Source: Alphaproteobacteria bacterium
GTDB lineage: Bacteria; Pseudomonadota; Alphaproteobacteria; SHVV01
Length of the DNA: 49,362 nt
Assembly (NCBI GenBank): GCA_016869275.1
Contig: VGEO01000016.1
Location: 1-49,362 of the forward strand
Reading direction: 5' to 3'
Part shown: piece by piece, positions 24,107-31,823 of the stretch
How the letters are laid out: each line of letters begins with the position of its first letter
Numbering within the stretch: the stretch's first letter is position 1
Position numbers and translations under genes: made by a program
Notes under the pieces: generated by a model
Seen by the model: the letters and a program-made list of their open reading frames with translations, nothing else
Databases searched by the model: none
Told to the model about the DNA's origin: nothing

Positions 24107-24814
24107 ATGGCGCTCGCGACTGAATTCGAATCGACCGAAGCCTTCGTTCAAAGCCTCGAAGCCGACATCAAGAAGCCCGGCCGCTGGCTCGCTGACCATC
24201 CGCTGATCAAGAAGCTTGAGCGCCACGAGCTCACCCAGGCCCAGATCGCCGGCCTGATGGGCCAGGTCTATCGCCAGACCTGCGAGGTGGTGCGGTGGTT
24301 GGGCGCGATCTACGCCAAATGCGACGACATGAAGATCCGCCGCGAGATCTTCAACAATCTGGTCGAGGAGGAGCTCGGCGGCTTCAGCAACACCGACGCC
24401 CACTTCCATCTCGCCGCCCGCGTCGCGGTAGCGGCCGGCGCCGAGCGCGAGGCGCTCGACCGCGTGCCGTTGCTGCCGCAGACCAAGGCCTTGATCGACT
24501 ACGGCGACGAGATTTGCTACCGCGACCCGGCCTGGATCAAGCCGTTCGGCGCCTTCTTCGGCTTCGAATACCAGTCGCCCAAGGCCTACGGCCCGATCGC
24601 CAAGGCGCTGGCGAAAAGCTACGGCATGAAGGACGAGGAAGTCCTGTTCTTCTCGGTCCACGTCACCGCCGACGAGGACCACGGCGATGCGATCGTCCGC
24701 GTGTTCGATCGCTACGCGCGCGACGCAAAAACCCGCGCCATTCTGCGCGAGTGCTCGAACAAGTACGCCGAGCTCTACTACGGCATGCTCTCGACCTACG
24801 AGGCGTTCCACTGA
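24107..24814 (+). CDS. TenA/PqqC-like haem-oxygenase-fold protein, probable diiron enzyme
   Basis: A 235-residue all-helical protein of the TenA/PqqC/CADD superfamily. Candidate metal ligands fit the haem-oxygenase-like diiron pattern: Glu87-Glu89 in LVEEELGG, His99 in DAHFHLA, Glu154 in FGFEYQ, and His185, Asp189 and His192 in HVTADEDH. Members with these residues use iron and O2 to oxidise or cleave small substrates. Lack of the TenA active-site Cys argues against thiaminase II. GGAGG precedes the start at 24107. Upstream is a Rieske ferredoxin that could supply electrons; downstream is a DUF4864 protein. The actual reaction is unknown. Confidence 0.8.
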   Translation: MALATEFESTEAFVQSLEADIKKPGRWLADHPLIKKLERHELTQAQIAGLMGQVYRQTCEVVRWLGAIYAKCDDMKIRREIFNNLVEEELGGFSNTDAHFHLAARVAVAAGAEREALDRVPLLPQTKALIDYGDEICYRDPAWIKPFGAFFGFEYQSPKAYGPIAKALAKSYGMKDEEVLFFSVHVTADEDHGDAIVRVFDRYARDAKTRAILRECSNKYAELYYGMLSTYEAFH

Positions 24815-24822
24815 ACGCGGCG

Positions 24823-25269
24823 GTGCGGCGCTTCTTCGCGCTGCTGGCGCTCGGTCTTGCGCTCGCGGCGGCGCCGCCGCCCGCCGCCGCCGACGGCGCC
24901 AGCGAACTCGGACTCGATGCCGTCGATCGCCGCGCCATCCAGGCGGTGATCGCCGCGCAGATGGAGGCCTTCAAGAAGGACGATAGCGAGACCGCGTTTG
25001 GCTTCGCGTCGCCCACGATCCGCACCATGTTCGGCTCCGCCGCCAATTTCATGAACATGGTGATGACCGGCTATCACCCGGTTTACCGCCCGAAGACGGT
25101 GTCGTTCGGTGAAATCGTCAACGTGCGGGGCGAGCCGGTGCAGAAAGTGTTCGTCCTGGGCGAAAACGGCGTCGATCTGGTCGCCGCCTACGTCATGCAG
25201 CGCCAGCCCGACAACGCGTGGAAGATCAACGGCGTCTATCTGTTTCAGGACGACACCAAGGGCACGTGA
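24823..25269 (+). CDS. DUF4864 secreted protein
   Basis: A 148-residue protein with a signal peptide (RRFFALLALGLALAAAP, cleavage near AAADG) and a small NTF2-like domain: VIAAQMEAFKKDD, FASPTIRTMFGSAANFMNMV, VYRPKTVSF. This fits DUF4864, a periplasmic family with no known activity. I place the start at GTG 24823, eight bases after the TenA-like stop; CTG 24811 overlaps that stop but is a less likely initiator. It ends four bases from the convergent amidase, so its product is probably made with the TenA-like protein. Confidence 0.8.
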   Translation: MRRFFALLALGLALAAAPPPAAADGASELGLDAVDRRAIQAVIAAQMEAFKKDDSETAFGFASPTIRTMFGSAANFMNMVMTGYHPVYRPKTVSFGEIVNVRGEPVQKVFVLGENGVDLVAAYVMQRQPDNAWKINGVYLFQDDTKGT

Positions 25270-25273
25270 CCGC

Positions 25274-26797
25274 CTAAGCGCGGAGCTTCTTCCAATCGTA
25301 CGCGCGCTCGAACGCGGCGCTGGCGCGGTAAAGCGTCGCCTCGTCCCAGTAGCGCCCGACCAGCATCATCCCGATTGGCAGGCCGTCGACCATGCCGCAT
25401 GGCACCGAGAGTGCGGGATGGCCGGTGACGTTGAAGACGCAGGCGTTGACGATGTTGCCTAACCCCGGCGCCATCATGTCGAGGCGCGAGCCGCCGGGTC
25501 TGGGGAGCTCGCGCGGCTTGACCGGCACCGTCGGCATGACGAGGACATCGTAGTCGGCGAGGACGGCGTCGTAAGCGGCGCGGAGCTTGCGGGCCAAATT
25601 CTGCGCCTTGGCGTAATAGGTGCCGCGGTAGCGGGTGTGGACGTAGTGGCCCATCAGCAGGCCGAGCTTGATCGCGTCGGGGAGTTCGTGGCTGCGCCGC
25701 CGCCACTCGGCGTGCCACTCGATCAGGCTGAGGACGTAGAGTCCTTTCCAATTGGTGCCGTAACCGTTCCCTTTCATCATCATCTCGACGGTGCCGTCGA
25801 CGCCGAGCGGCATCCAGATGTGGTAGCCGAGCGTGTGCATCGGCGCCGACACCTCCGCCACCGTAGCGCCGAGTTGCTCGAACCGGAGCGCTGCCTTCCG
25901 CACGGTGCGATCGACCGCGGCTGCGGAATGGACGGTGCCGAAACCCTCGCGCACGATCCCGATCTTGAGGCCCTTGGCGCCTTTTCCCAACGCCCGCGTG
26001 TAGCGGCTGGTCTTGACCGCGTATTGACGCGGATCGAGACCGTCCTCGCCCGCCAGCACTTCGAGCAGCAAGGCATTGTCGGCGGTGGTCCGCGTCATCG
26101 GACCGACGTGATCCAACGTGATGTCGACCGGAAAGACGCCGGTGTAGGGAACGAGCCCCCACGTCCCTTTCATGCCATAGAGGCCGCAGAACGAAGCCGG
26201 GTTGCGGATCGAACCGGCTTGGTCGCCGCCGATCGCCATGTCGACCTCGCCGGCGGCGACCGCCGCAGCCGAGCCCGATGACGAGCCGCCGGCGGTGACC
26301 CCGCGCCGGTAGGGGTTGTGGGTGGCGCCGGTCTGGTTCAAGTGGCTCGAGCCCGAAAAGCAGAAATACTCGCAGTGGGTTTTGCCGGCGATCTCGCCGC
26401 CGGCATCGAGAATGCGGCCGACGATGGTGGCGTCGATGTCGGGAACATAACCCTCCATGGTCGAGGCGCCGGTCAGCATCGGAACCCCGGCGACGCAGAC
26501 ATTGTCCTTGACGGCGACGCGCCGGCCCTTGAGCGGGCCGCTGCGGGCGCCTTTGATCGCGGTCTTGTAGTACCAAGCGTGGTGCGGATCCTCGTCCGGT
26601 CCCGGCATGTAGCCGGGCGTCCGGGGATACTTCACCGCCGGCGTGCAGTCGGGTTCGGCGTCGAGCGGCCCATAAGCGGCGGGGATGCCGCCGGCCAGGA
26701 GATCGCCGAAGAACGCGACATCGTCCGCGCTGAGCGCGAGCCCCAGTTCGGCGGCGAGCGTTTTCACGTCCGCGTGCGTCGGCGCCGTGATCTTCAT
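25274..26797 (-). CDS. Amidase signature family amidase
   Basis: A 507-residue AS-family amidohydrolase. The Ser-cisSer-Lys triad is visible: Lys97 in VAVKDN, cis-Ser172 in GGSSSGS, and nucleophile Ser196 in GDQAGSIR. The stretch after it, GLVPYTGVFPVDITLDHVGP, resembles enantiomer-selective amidases of the nitrile pathway, which convert amides to acids. No nitrile hydratase gene is nearby, so the natural substrate is open. It has no signal peptide. It diverges from speD and converges on DUF4864. Confidence 0.92.
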   Translation of the reverse strand: MKITAPTHADVKTLAAELGLALSADDVAFFGDLLAGGIPAAYGPLDAEPDCTPAVKYPRTPGYMPGPDEDPHHAWYYKTAIKGARSGPLKGRRVAVKDNVCVAGVPMLTGASTMEGYVPDIDATIVGRILDAGGEIAGKTHCEYFCFSGSSHLNQTGATHNPYRRGVTAGGSSSGSAAAVAAGEVDMAIGGDQAGSIRNPASFCGLYGMKGTWGLVPYTGVFPVDITLDHVGPMTRTTADNALLLEVLAGEDGLDPRQYAVKTSRYTRALGKGAKGLKIGIVREGFGTVHSAAAVDRTVRKAALRFEQLGATVAEVSAPMHTLGYHIWMPLGVDGTVEMMMKGNGYGTNWKGLYVLSLIEWHAEWRRRSHELPDAIKLGLLMGHYVHTRYRGTYYAKAQNLARKLRAAYDAVLADYDVLVMPTVPVKPRELPRPGGSRLDMMAPGLGNIVNACVFNVTGHPALSVPCGMVDGLPIGMMLVGRYWDEATLYRASAAFERAYDWKKLRA

Positions 26798-26826
26798 CCG
26801 TGTCTCCTCCCGTGTTGGTCCGCCGC

Positions 26827-26845
26827 GCCGGTCGATGAAACCGGC
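26827..26845. repeat. Inverted repeat between amidase and speD
   Basis: GCCGGT (26827-26832) and ACCGGC (26840-26845) form a 6-bp stem around a 7-base loop, 30 bases before the amidase start. It could be an operator or part of the amidase leader. The rest of this 137-base gap has an A-rich stretch near 26886-26892 but no convincing promoter match. Confidence 0.3.
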
Positions 26846-26934
26846 AGGTCAGCCAAAAGTTTGTTGCATTTCTCGGCGTTTGCCCTAAAAAAATCGCGAC
26901 GGTGGTTGCCTCGTTCTGGGGGTGAAGGAAGAAA

Positions 26935-27399
26935 ATGTCCAGGCCGGTCCGCGCCAAGAAGATGGCGCTCGCCGAGGTTCCCGCGATCGACCCGATCACC
27001 AACCGCTCCGTCGATCCCCGCACCAACAGCCCCTACTACGTCGAGCGCGATGGCCTGCGTTATGCGGGCATGCACGTCCTGCTCGACATCTGGGGCGCCA
27101 AGCACTTGGACGACGTGAAGAGCGTCGATGCGATCCTGCGCGAGGCGGTGGCGGCGGCCGGGGCGACGCTGCTGCGCATGGACCTGCATTCGTTTGGTCC
27201 CGGCCAGGGCGTCACCGGCGTCGCCGTGCTCGCCGAATCGCACATCTCGATCCACACCTGGCCCGAAACCGGCTTCGCGGCGATCGATATCTTCATGTGC
27301 GGCAAGTGCGATCCCTATAAGTCGGTCGCCGTGTTCAAGGAGCGTTTCCGCCCGACGAGCGCTCAGCTCAATGAGCATCGCCGGGGCGCCATCTTGTGA
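26935..27399 (+). CDS. speD: S-adenosylmethionine decarboxylase proenzyme
   Basis: SpeD (SpeH type) makes decarboxylated SAM, the aminopropyl donor for spermidine. The 154-residue chain self-cleaves between Glu101 and Ser102 in LAESHISIHTWPE, turning Ser102 into the pyruvoyl cofactor. His107 and Cys122 (FMCGKC) match the catalytic residues. The N-terminus is about 40 residues longer than minimal SpeH, with a basic start (RPVRAKKM) before GMHVLLDIWG. SD GAAGGAAG is just before 26935. Its stop overlaps the speE start codon, so the two are translationally coupled. Confidence 0.95.
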   Translation: MSRPVRAKKMALAEVPAIDPITNRSVDPRTNSPYYVERDGLRYAGMHVLLDIWGAKHLDDVKSVDAILREAVAAAGATLLRMDLHSFGPGQGVTGVAVLAESHISIHTWPETGFAAIDIFMCGKCDPYKSVAVFKERFRPTSAQLNEHRRGAIL

Positions 27400-28244
27400 G
27401 GCGCTTTCAGGAACGGCTCTACCCCGACGTCGGCCAGTTCTTCGACGTCGAACGGACTCTCCATCGCGGCCGCAGCCGGTTCCAGCGGATCGAGGTCCTG
27501 CAGACTGCGCGCGTCGGCCGCGCCCTGGTTCTCGACGGCATCGTGCAAGCGACCGAAGCCGACGAGTTCGTCTACCACGAGATGCTGACGCATGTGCCGA
27601 TCTTGGCGCACGGCGCGGTCGAGACCGTCTTGATCGTCGGCGGCGGCGACGGCGGCATCCTCGAAGAGGTTCTGAAGCATAGGAGCGTCAAGAAAGCGGT
27701 GATGGTCGAAATCGATCGTGCTGTGGTCGAGGTGAGCCGCCGCTATCTCGGCGCGATCTGCGGGCGGGCGTTCGCCGACCGCCGCACCGAACTCGTGATC
27801 GGCGATGGCGCCGCCTACGTCCGCGAGACCGACCAACGGTTCGACTTGATCGTCCTCGATCGTCCCGATCCGGTCGGTCCGGCCGCGGTGCTGTTCGCGC
27901 GCGCCTTCTATCGCGCGTGCCGCGCGCGCCTGCGCCCGGGCGGCATCCTGACCGCTCAGAACGGCGTGCCGATCTTTCAGGCCGACGAGATCAAGGCGGC
28001 GTGCCGCTTGCTCAAGTCGGTGTTTCCGGCGCGCGGCTGCTACGTCGCCGCCGTTCCCACCTACTATGGCGGGTTCATGGCGCTGACTTGGGCGAGCGAT
28101 CGCGACATCGCCGCGGTGAGCGGTGCGACGCTCGAGCGGCGCTACCGCGCGAGCCGGATCGCGACCCGCTACTACAACCCCGCTCTCCACGGCGCGGCGT
28201 TCAAGCTCCCGACCTACATCCGCGATCTGGTCGAGCCTGGCTGA
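27396..28244 (+). CDS. speE: Polyamine aminopropyltransferase (spermidine synthase)
   Basis: SpeE transfers the aminopropyl group of decarboxylated SAM to putrescine. The 282-residue protein has the N-terminal beta-domain (LVLDGIVQATEADEFVYHE), the cofactor motif VGGGDGG, and LDRPDPVGPA, where the catalytic Asp residues lie; many homologues read DSTDPVGPA. YYGGFMALTW is near the C-terminus. It starts at GTG 27396, the GTGA overlapping the speD stop by four bases. Together the pair makes spermidine; putrescine must come from elsewhere. Confidence 0.95.
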   Translation: MRRFQERLYPDVGQFFDVERTLHRGRSRFQRIEVLQTARVGRALVLDGIVQATEADEFVYHEMLTHVPILAHGAVETVLIVGGGDGGILEEVLKHRSVKKAVMVEIDRAVVEVSRRYLGAICGRAFADRRTELVIGDGAAYVRETDQRFDLIVLDRPDPVGPAAVLFARAFYRACRARLRPGGILTAQNGVPIFQADEIKAACRLLKSVFPARGCYVAAVPTYYGGFMALTWASDRDIAAVSGATLERRYRASRIATRYYNPALHGAAFKLPTYIRDLVEPG

Positions 28245-28275
28245 TCGGCACCGCGGTGGCTGCGGCGGGCGTTGC

Positions 28276-29790
28276 CTAGCCGGGATGCCGCGCCGCGAGC
28301 CCGAGCAGCGCACGCCGCCTGAGCCACTGGCTCGGCCGATAGCGGTCGTCGCCGGTGATCGCCTGCAGGCGCTCGAGGATCGCGAGCACGGTCTTCGGTC
28401 CCATCGCGTCGGCGATTTCGAGCGGCCCCAACGGATAATTGAGCCCGAGGCGCATCGCGAGGTCGATATCGGCCGGGGCGGCGATCCCGATTTGCGCCAT
28501 CTCGCAGCCCAGATTGGCGACGGCGGCGCGGATGCGCTGGGCAACGAACCCGGGCGAATCGGCGATCGCCGTCACCGCGGCCCCGGTCGTGGCGATTCGG
28601 GCGATGACGCGGTCGCGAAGCCCGAGGTCTGCGCCTGGGGCGGTCATGACCGTCACGCGCTTGCGGACGTCGCCGCCCGCCAAGTCGATCGCGATCAAGC
28701 GGCGGTAGTCGGCGCCGGTACGGGCGGCGACCGCGGTGCAGTCCTCGCCGATCGGCGCGGCGACGATCGGATCCTGGCTGTTGTCGCCCTGAGCGATCTC
28801 GACGCCGCTTCGCTGCAGGAACGCGACCAACGGGAAATGGGGTTCGGCGAGCGCGACCCGCTCGATCGGCCGCGCCTCGGTGGCGGCGTCGGCGCCGGCG
28901 TCCAGCTTGTTGCCGTTCTCGTCGTAGCGGTAATAGCCCGACTTGGTCTTGCGCCCGAACCGCCCGGACGCGAGCAGGCTCTCGTGCAGCGGCGACGTCG
29001 CGAGCCGGCGGTCCTGGAAGTAGCCGTTGTAGATGATGGTCGAGGCCGGAAAGTTGACGTCGATGCCGGTCAGATCCATGAGCTCGAACGGCCCCATGCG
29101 GAAGCCCCCGGCGTCGCGCATGATGGCGTCGACCTGGGCCGGGGTCGCGATCCGCTCGTGCACGATGCGCAAGCCTTCGGTGTAGAACGCGCGCCCGCCG
29201 AGGTTCACGAGGAATCCGGGGCCGTCCTGCACCACCACCGGCGTCCGTGTCATCCGCTCGCCCACGGTCACCAACGCGCGCGTGACGGCCGGGTCGGTAT
29301 CGGGCGCGGCCACCACCTCGACCAGCTTCATGAGCGGCACCGGGTTGAAGAAATGGAGCCCCGCGACCCGGCTCTTGTTGCGGCAGGCGGCGGCGATTGC
29401 CGCGATCCGGATCGATGAGGTGTTGGAGGCGAGAATGGCGTCGTCGGTGACGATGCCTTCGAGCTCGCGGAGTAGTGCCCGCTTGACCTCGAGATTCTCG
29501 ACGATCGCCTCGATCACGACGTGGCAGCCGGCGAGATCGGCGAGGGTCGCGGCGACCGTGAGCCGGCTCTTGGCGGCGTCGGCGTCGGCTGCGCTCAAGC
29601 TGTTCTTCTCGACTTGGCGGTCGAGCATCTTGGCGATGAACGCGCGCGCTTCCTCGGCGGCGCCGGCCTTGGTGTCGAACATGACCGTCGCGAGCCCGCC
29701 GGCGGCCGCGACCTGGGCGATGCCGCGTCCCATGGCCCCGACCCCGATCACGCCGATCTTGAGATCGCTTCGGTTCGCCTCGATCGCCAT
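28276..29790 (-). CDS. 3-hydroxyacyl-CoA dehydrogenase, PaaC/PaaH type
   Basis: A 504-residue NAD-dependent dehydrogenase. The Rossmann motif GVIGVGAMGRGIAQ is at the N-terminus, followed by VIEAIVE, SNTSSI and HFFNPVPLMKLVEVV with the catalytic His. Two copies of the C-terminal 3HCDH domain follow (FLVNLGGRAFYTEG and a second FVAQRIRAAVANLG). This double-domain length matches PaaC/PaaH of phenylacetate breakdown and (S)-3-hydroxybutyryl-CoA dehydrogenases. No other paa gene is near. The start at 29790 follows GAAGGGA. It ends 31 bases from convergent speE. Confidence 0.93.
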   Translation of the reverse strand: MAIEANRSDLKIGVIGVGAMGRGIAQVAAAGGLATVMFDTKAGAAEEARAFIAKMLDRQVEKNSLSAADADAAKSRLTVAATLADLAGCHVVIEAIVENLEVKRALLRELEGIVTDDAILASNTSSIRIAAIAAACRNKSRVAGLHFFNPVPLMKLVEVVAAPDTDPAVTRALVTVGERMTRTPVVVQDGPGFLVNLGGRAFYTEGLRIVHERIATPAQVDAIMRDAGGFRMGPFELMDLTGIDVNFPASTIIYNGYFQDRRLATSPLHESLLASGRFGRKTKSGYYRYDENGNKLDAGADAATEARPIERVALAEPHFPLVAFLQRSGVEIAQGDNSQDPIVAAPIGEDCTAVAARTGADYRRLIAIDLAGGDVRKRVTVMTAPGADLGLRDRVIARIATTGAAVTAIADSPGFVAQRIRAAVANLGCEMAQIGIAAPADIDLAMRLGLNYPLGPLEIADAMGPKTVLAILERLQAITGDDRYRPSQWLRRRALLGLAARHPG

Positions 29791-29883
29791 CGCCGATTCC
29801 CTTCCGGTTACGGGTTGCGGGCGCCATCTTGGCGAGAAGTCTCTGGTCCGCAAGGGAAATTAGCGCCGGCCCGGGAGGCGCCC

Positions 29884-29911
29884 CTTGAAAATTCGGGATT
29901 TCCGCCCATAT
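29884..29911 (+). promoter_or_regulatory. RpoH (sigma-32) heat-shock promoter of hsp20
   Basis: CTTGAAA at 29884-29890 is a perfect -35 heat-shock box. After 13 bases, GCCCATAT (29904-29911) matches 7 of 8 positions of the sigma-32 -10 CCCCATNT. Upstream CCC also fits the extended consensus. This gives a leader of about 90 bases before hsp20. Confidence 0.8.
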
Positions 29912-29917
29912 TTGAGG

Positions 29918-30008
29918 CCGTGGCGGCGCCGTCAGGGCCGTCGCATGACCTGTGTCGCGGGCGCCCGATGGGCCCGTGCCCGAGCCTCGCTCGAGAGAGG
30001 AGAGCCAG
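29918..30008 (+). promoter_or_regulatory. ROSE-like RNA thermometer in the hsp20 leader (candidate)
   Basis: The last hairpin of the leader places TCGCT (29987-29991) opposite the SD AGGA (29998-30001), with C29986 pairing G30002. This reproduces the U(U/C)GCU anti-SD motif with a bulged G, the mark of ROSE thermometers in alphaproteobacterial small heat-shock genes. Upstream are GGGC/GCCC (29970-29981) and a palindrome CGGGCGCCCG (29958-29967). The transcription start used for the left end is inferred from the promoter. Confidence 0.6.
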
Positions 30009-30479
30009 ATGTCGCGTCTATCCTACTTCAACAGCCCCTTCCTGCTCGGCTTCGAGCAACTCGAGCGCACGCTCGACCGGGTCGCCAAGGCTTCGACCGA
30101 GGGCTATCCGCCCTACAACATCGAACAACTCGGCAGCGACCGTTTGCGGATTACGCTGGCGGTGGCCGGGTTTGGAGCCCATGAACTCGAGATCACGGTC
30201 GAGGAGAACCAACTCGTGATCCGCGGCCGCCAGGACGAGGCGGCGGACGAGCGTATTTTCCTCCATCGCGGGATTGCCGCCCGCCAGTTCCAGCGCAGCT
30301 TCTTGTTGGCCGAAGGCATCGAGGTGGTCGGCGCCGATTTGCGCGACGGTCTGCTCAACGTCGACCTGATCCGGCCGCAGCCCGCGAGCAAGGTACAGAA
30401 GATCGACATCGCGACCGGCGGGGTGAGCGAGAAACCGAAGTTCGCGACTGTCGAAAGCAAGAGCAAGCGCGCGTCGTGA
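30009..30479 (+). CDS. Small heat-shock protein, Hsp20/IbpA family
   Basis: An ATP-independent holdase of 156 residues. It starts MSRLSYFNSPFLLGF, the IbpA-like N-terminus. The alpha-crystallin domain spans roughly residues 38-130 and includes YNIEQ, ITLAVAGF, LVIRGRQDE, FLHRGIAARQFQRSF and the LLNVDL strand. A basic, Ser/Lys-rich tail follows. Start 30009 has SD AGGAG within the thermometer hairpin. Expression is expected to depend on RpoH and on temperature-controlled SD opening. It is followed after 17 bases by the DUF1150 gene, a usual partner in this class. Confidence 0.95.
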   Translation: MSRLSYFNSPFLLGFEQLERTLDRVAKASTEGYPPYNIEQLGSDRLRITLAVAGFGAHELEITVEENQLVIRGRQDEAADERIFLHRGIAARQFQRSFLLAEGIEVVGADLRDGLLNVDLIRPQPASKVQKIDIATGGVSEKPKFATVESKSKRAS

Positions 30480-30496
30480 CCGGAAGGAGTGGTGCG

Positions 30497-30712
30497 ATGA
30501 AAGACCTGATCGATCCGAATCGGCTGTCGCCGCAGGCGCAGGCCGCGTGGACGACGCCCGATCTCGCCTACGTCCGGCCGGTGGTGGTCGAGGGCGTGGC
30601 GGCGTTCATGATCTGCGCTGCCGATGGTAAGCCGCTCGGCGTCGTCAAAGACCGCGCCATCGCGTTCGCGGCGGCGCGCCAACACGATCTCGAGCCGCAG
30701 AACCTTCAGTAG
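30497..30712 (+). CDS. DUF1150 family small protein
   Basis: A 71-residue protein, MKDLIDPNRLSPQAQ..., with LAYVRPV and the central strand pattern DGKPLGVVKDRAIAFAAARQHDLEPQ. This matches DUF1150, a short alphaproteobacterial family almost always just downstream of hsp20. Function unknown; context suggests a heat-shock accessory role. SD GGAAGGAG (30482-30489) precedes 30497. Confidence 0.88.
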   Translation: MKDLIDPNRLSPQAQAAWTTPDLAYVRPVVVEGVAAFMICAADGKPLGVVKDRAIAFAAARQHDLEPQNLQ

Positions 30713-30720
30713 AGCGTCCG

Positions 30721-30738
30721 GATGCGCACCGGCGCATC
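30721..30738. terminator. Hairpin between DUF1150 and ptsN
   Basis: GATGCGC (30721-30727) and GCGCATC (30732-30738) form a perfect 7-bp stem with a 4-base loop between convergent genes. It has no T tract. It probably serves as a bidirectional terminator. Confidence 0.5.
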
Positions 30739-30742
30739 GCGG

Positions 30743-31207
30743 CTAGGCGGCGCGGGCCCGCGCCGAGGTAATCACGGCATAAAGAGCATCGGCGCTCTTG
30801 GTGCCGCGCAGCTTGCGGCAGAGTTCGTCGTCGCGCAAAAGACGCGACACGCGCGCCAGCGCTTTCAGGTGTTCGGCGCCGGCGCCTTCGGGCGCAATCA
30901 ACAGGAACACGAGATCGACCGGCTCGTCGTCGACCGCTTCGAAGTCGATCGGCGTCTCGAGCCGCGCGAACAAGCCGACCGGGCGCGCGATGCCGTCGAT
31001 TTTGGCGTGCGGAATGGCGATGCCGCGGCCGACGCCGGTGGTGCCGAGCCGTTCGCGCTCGATCAGGACGTCGAGGACGGCGCGTTCGCCGGCGCCGGTG
31101 AGGCGGGCCGCCGCCGCTGCCAGCTCCTGCAGCAGATGGCGCTTGTTGGTCGCCTTGAGTCCGGCGACCACGCCTTCGGGTTGGAGCAATTCGGCGATCT
31201 CGTTCAC
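30743..31207 (-). CDS. ptsN: PTS IIA-like nitrogen regulatory protein PtsN (EIIA-Ntr)
   Basis: The last phospho-carrier of the nitrogen PTS, which controls potassium and nitrogen or carbon responses rather than sugar transport. The 154-residue protein has the phosphorylated His in GIAIPHAKID and the IIA fold end LVFLLIAPEGAGAEHLKALA. I start it at GTG 31207, whose GTGA overlaps the hpf stop by four bases. An in-frame upstream extension lies inside hpf. The hpf-ptsN-rpoN linkage is conserved in proteobacteria. Confidence 0.94.
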   Translation of the reverse strand: MNEIAELLQPEGVVAGLKATNKRHLLQELAAAAARLTGAGERAVLDVLIERERLGTTGVGRGIAIPHAKIDGIARPVGLFARLETPIDFEAVDDEPVDLVFLLIAPEGAGAEHLKALARVSRLLRDDELCRKLRGTKSADALYAVITSARARAA

Positions 31208-31770
31208 TTGGGTCTTCCCTTGGCCGCGGCCTTGGCGGCGCTGCCGTCGAACGGATCGATCCACCCGATATTGCCGTCGGCACGGCGGTAGACGAGGTTG
31301 AGCCAGCCATGGGCGCCGTTCTTGAACAGCAGCGCCGGCTCGGACCCGAGCCGGCGCGCGGCGGCGCCGACCGAGAGGGTGGCGACGTTGTCGCCGGTCT
31401 TGGCGATGATCATCGGGCCGGCCGGCGCCTCGTCGCGCTCGGCCGGGGCCGGCGCCGGCACCGCCTTGGCGCGGCGATGATGATCGCGGAGATAGCGCTT
31501 CTGCCGGCGTAGCTGCTTTTCGAGCCGCTCGACCGCCGCCTCGAAGCTGTCGCGGGCCGAGCCGGTGACAGCGTGCGCCTGCGCCGAGATACCGCTGCCG
31601 ACATGGACCGCGCAGTCGACCCGGAACTGGTGGGCCTCGCGCGCAACCTGGACGGTGGCCTCGATCGCGTCGTCGAAGTACTTGCCGATCCCGGCTTCGA
31701 GCCGTTCGGCGACGTGCGTGCGAAACCCGTCGCCCAATCGGACCTGTTTGGCACGAACCGAAATTTGCAT
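31204..31770 (-). CDS. hpf: Ribosome hibernation promoting factor, long form
   Basis: Long HPF binds the 30S mRNA channel in starved cells and dimerises 70S ribosomes through its C-terminal domain. The 188-residue protein starts MQISVRAKQVRLGD (S30AE domain, about 1-100), has a Pro/Ala-rich linker around 105-118, and ends with the C-terminal dimerisation domain (FKNGAHGWLNLVYRRADGN). It is coupled to ptsN by a four-base overlap. A clear terminator separates it from rpoN upstream, so it likely has its own promoter. Confidence 0.95.
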   Translation of the reverse strand: MQISVRAKQVRLGDGFRTHVAERLEAGIGKYFDDAIEATVQVAREAHQFRVDCAVHVGSGISAQAHAVTGSARDSFEAAVERLEKQLRRQKRYLRDHHRRAKAVPAPAPAERDEAPAGPMIIAKTGDNVATLSVGAAARRLGSEPALLFKNGAHGWLNLVYRRADGNIGWIDPFDGSAAKAAAKGRPK

Positions 31771-31787
31771 CGTGTGGATGGTGCTCT

Positions 31788-31823
31788 GAAAAACCGAAGC
31801 AGGGCGGTCTGAACGGCCCTGCT
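31788..31823 (-). terminator. Rho-independent terminator of rpoN
   Basis: On the minus strand AGCAGGGC and GCCCTGCT (31823-31816 and 31805-31798) form an 8-bp stem around a 10-base loop. It is followed by CGG and a TTTTT tract (31792-31788). It stands between rpoN and hpf. Confidence 0.85.

Noticed and set aside
24107-24814. TenA thiaminase II
   Set aside because: Overall fold is shared, but no active-site Cys is apparent, iron-type Glu/His residues are present, and no thiamine genes are near.
26798-26934. SAM-related riboswitch upstream of speD
   Set aside because: I found no conserved SAM riboswitch core by eye; only a simple inverted repeat and an A-rich stretch are present.
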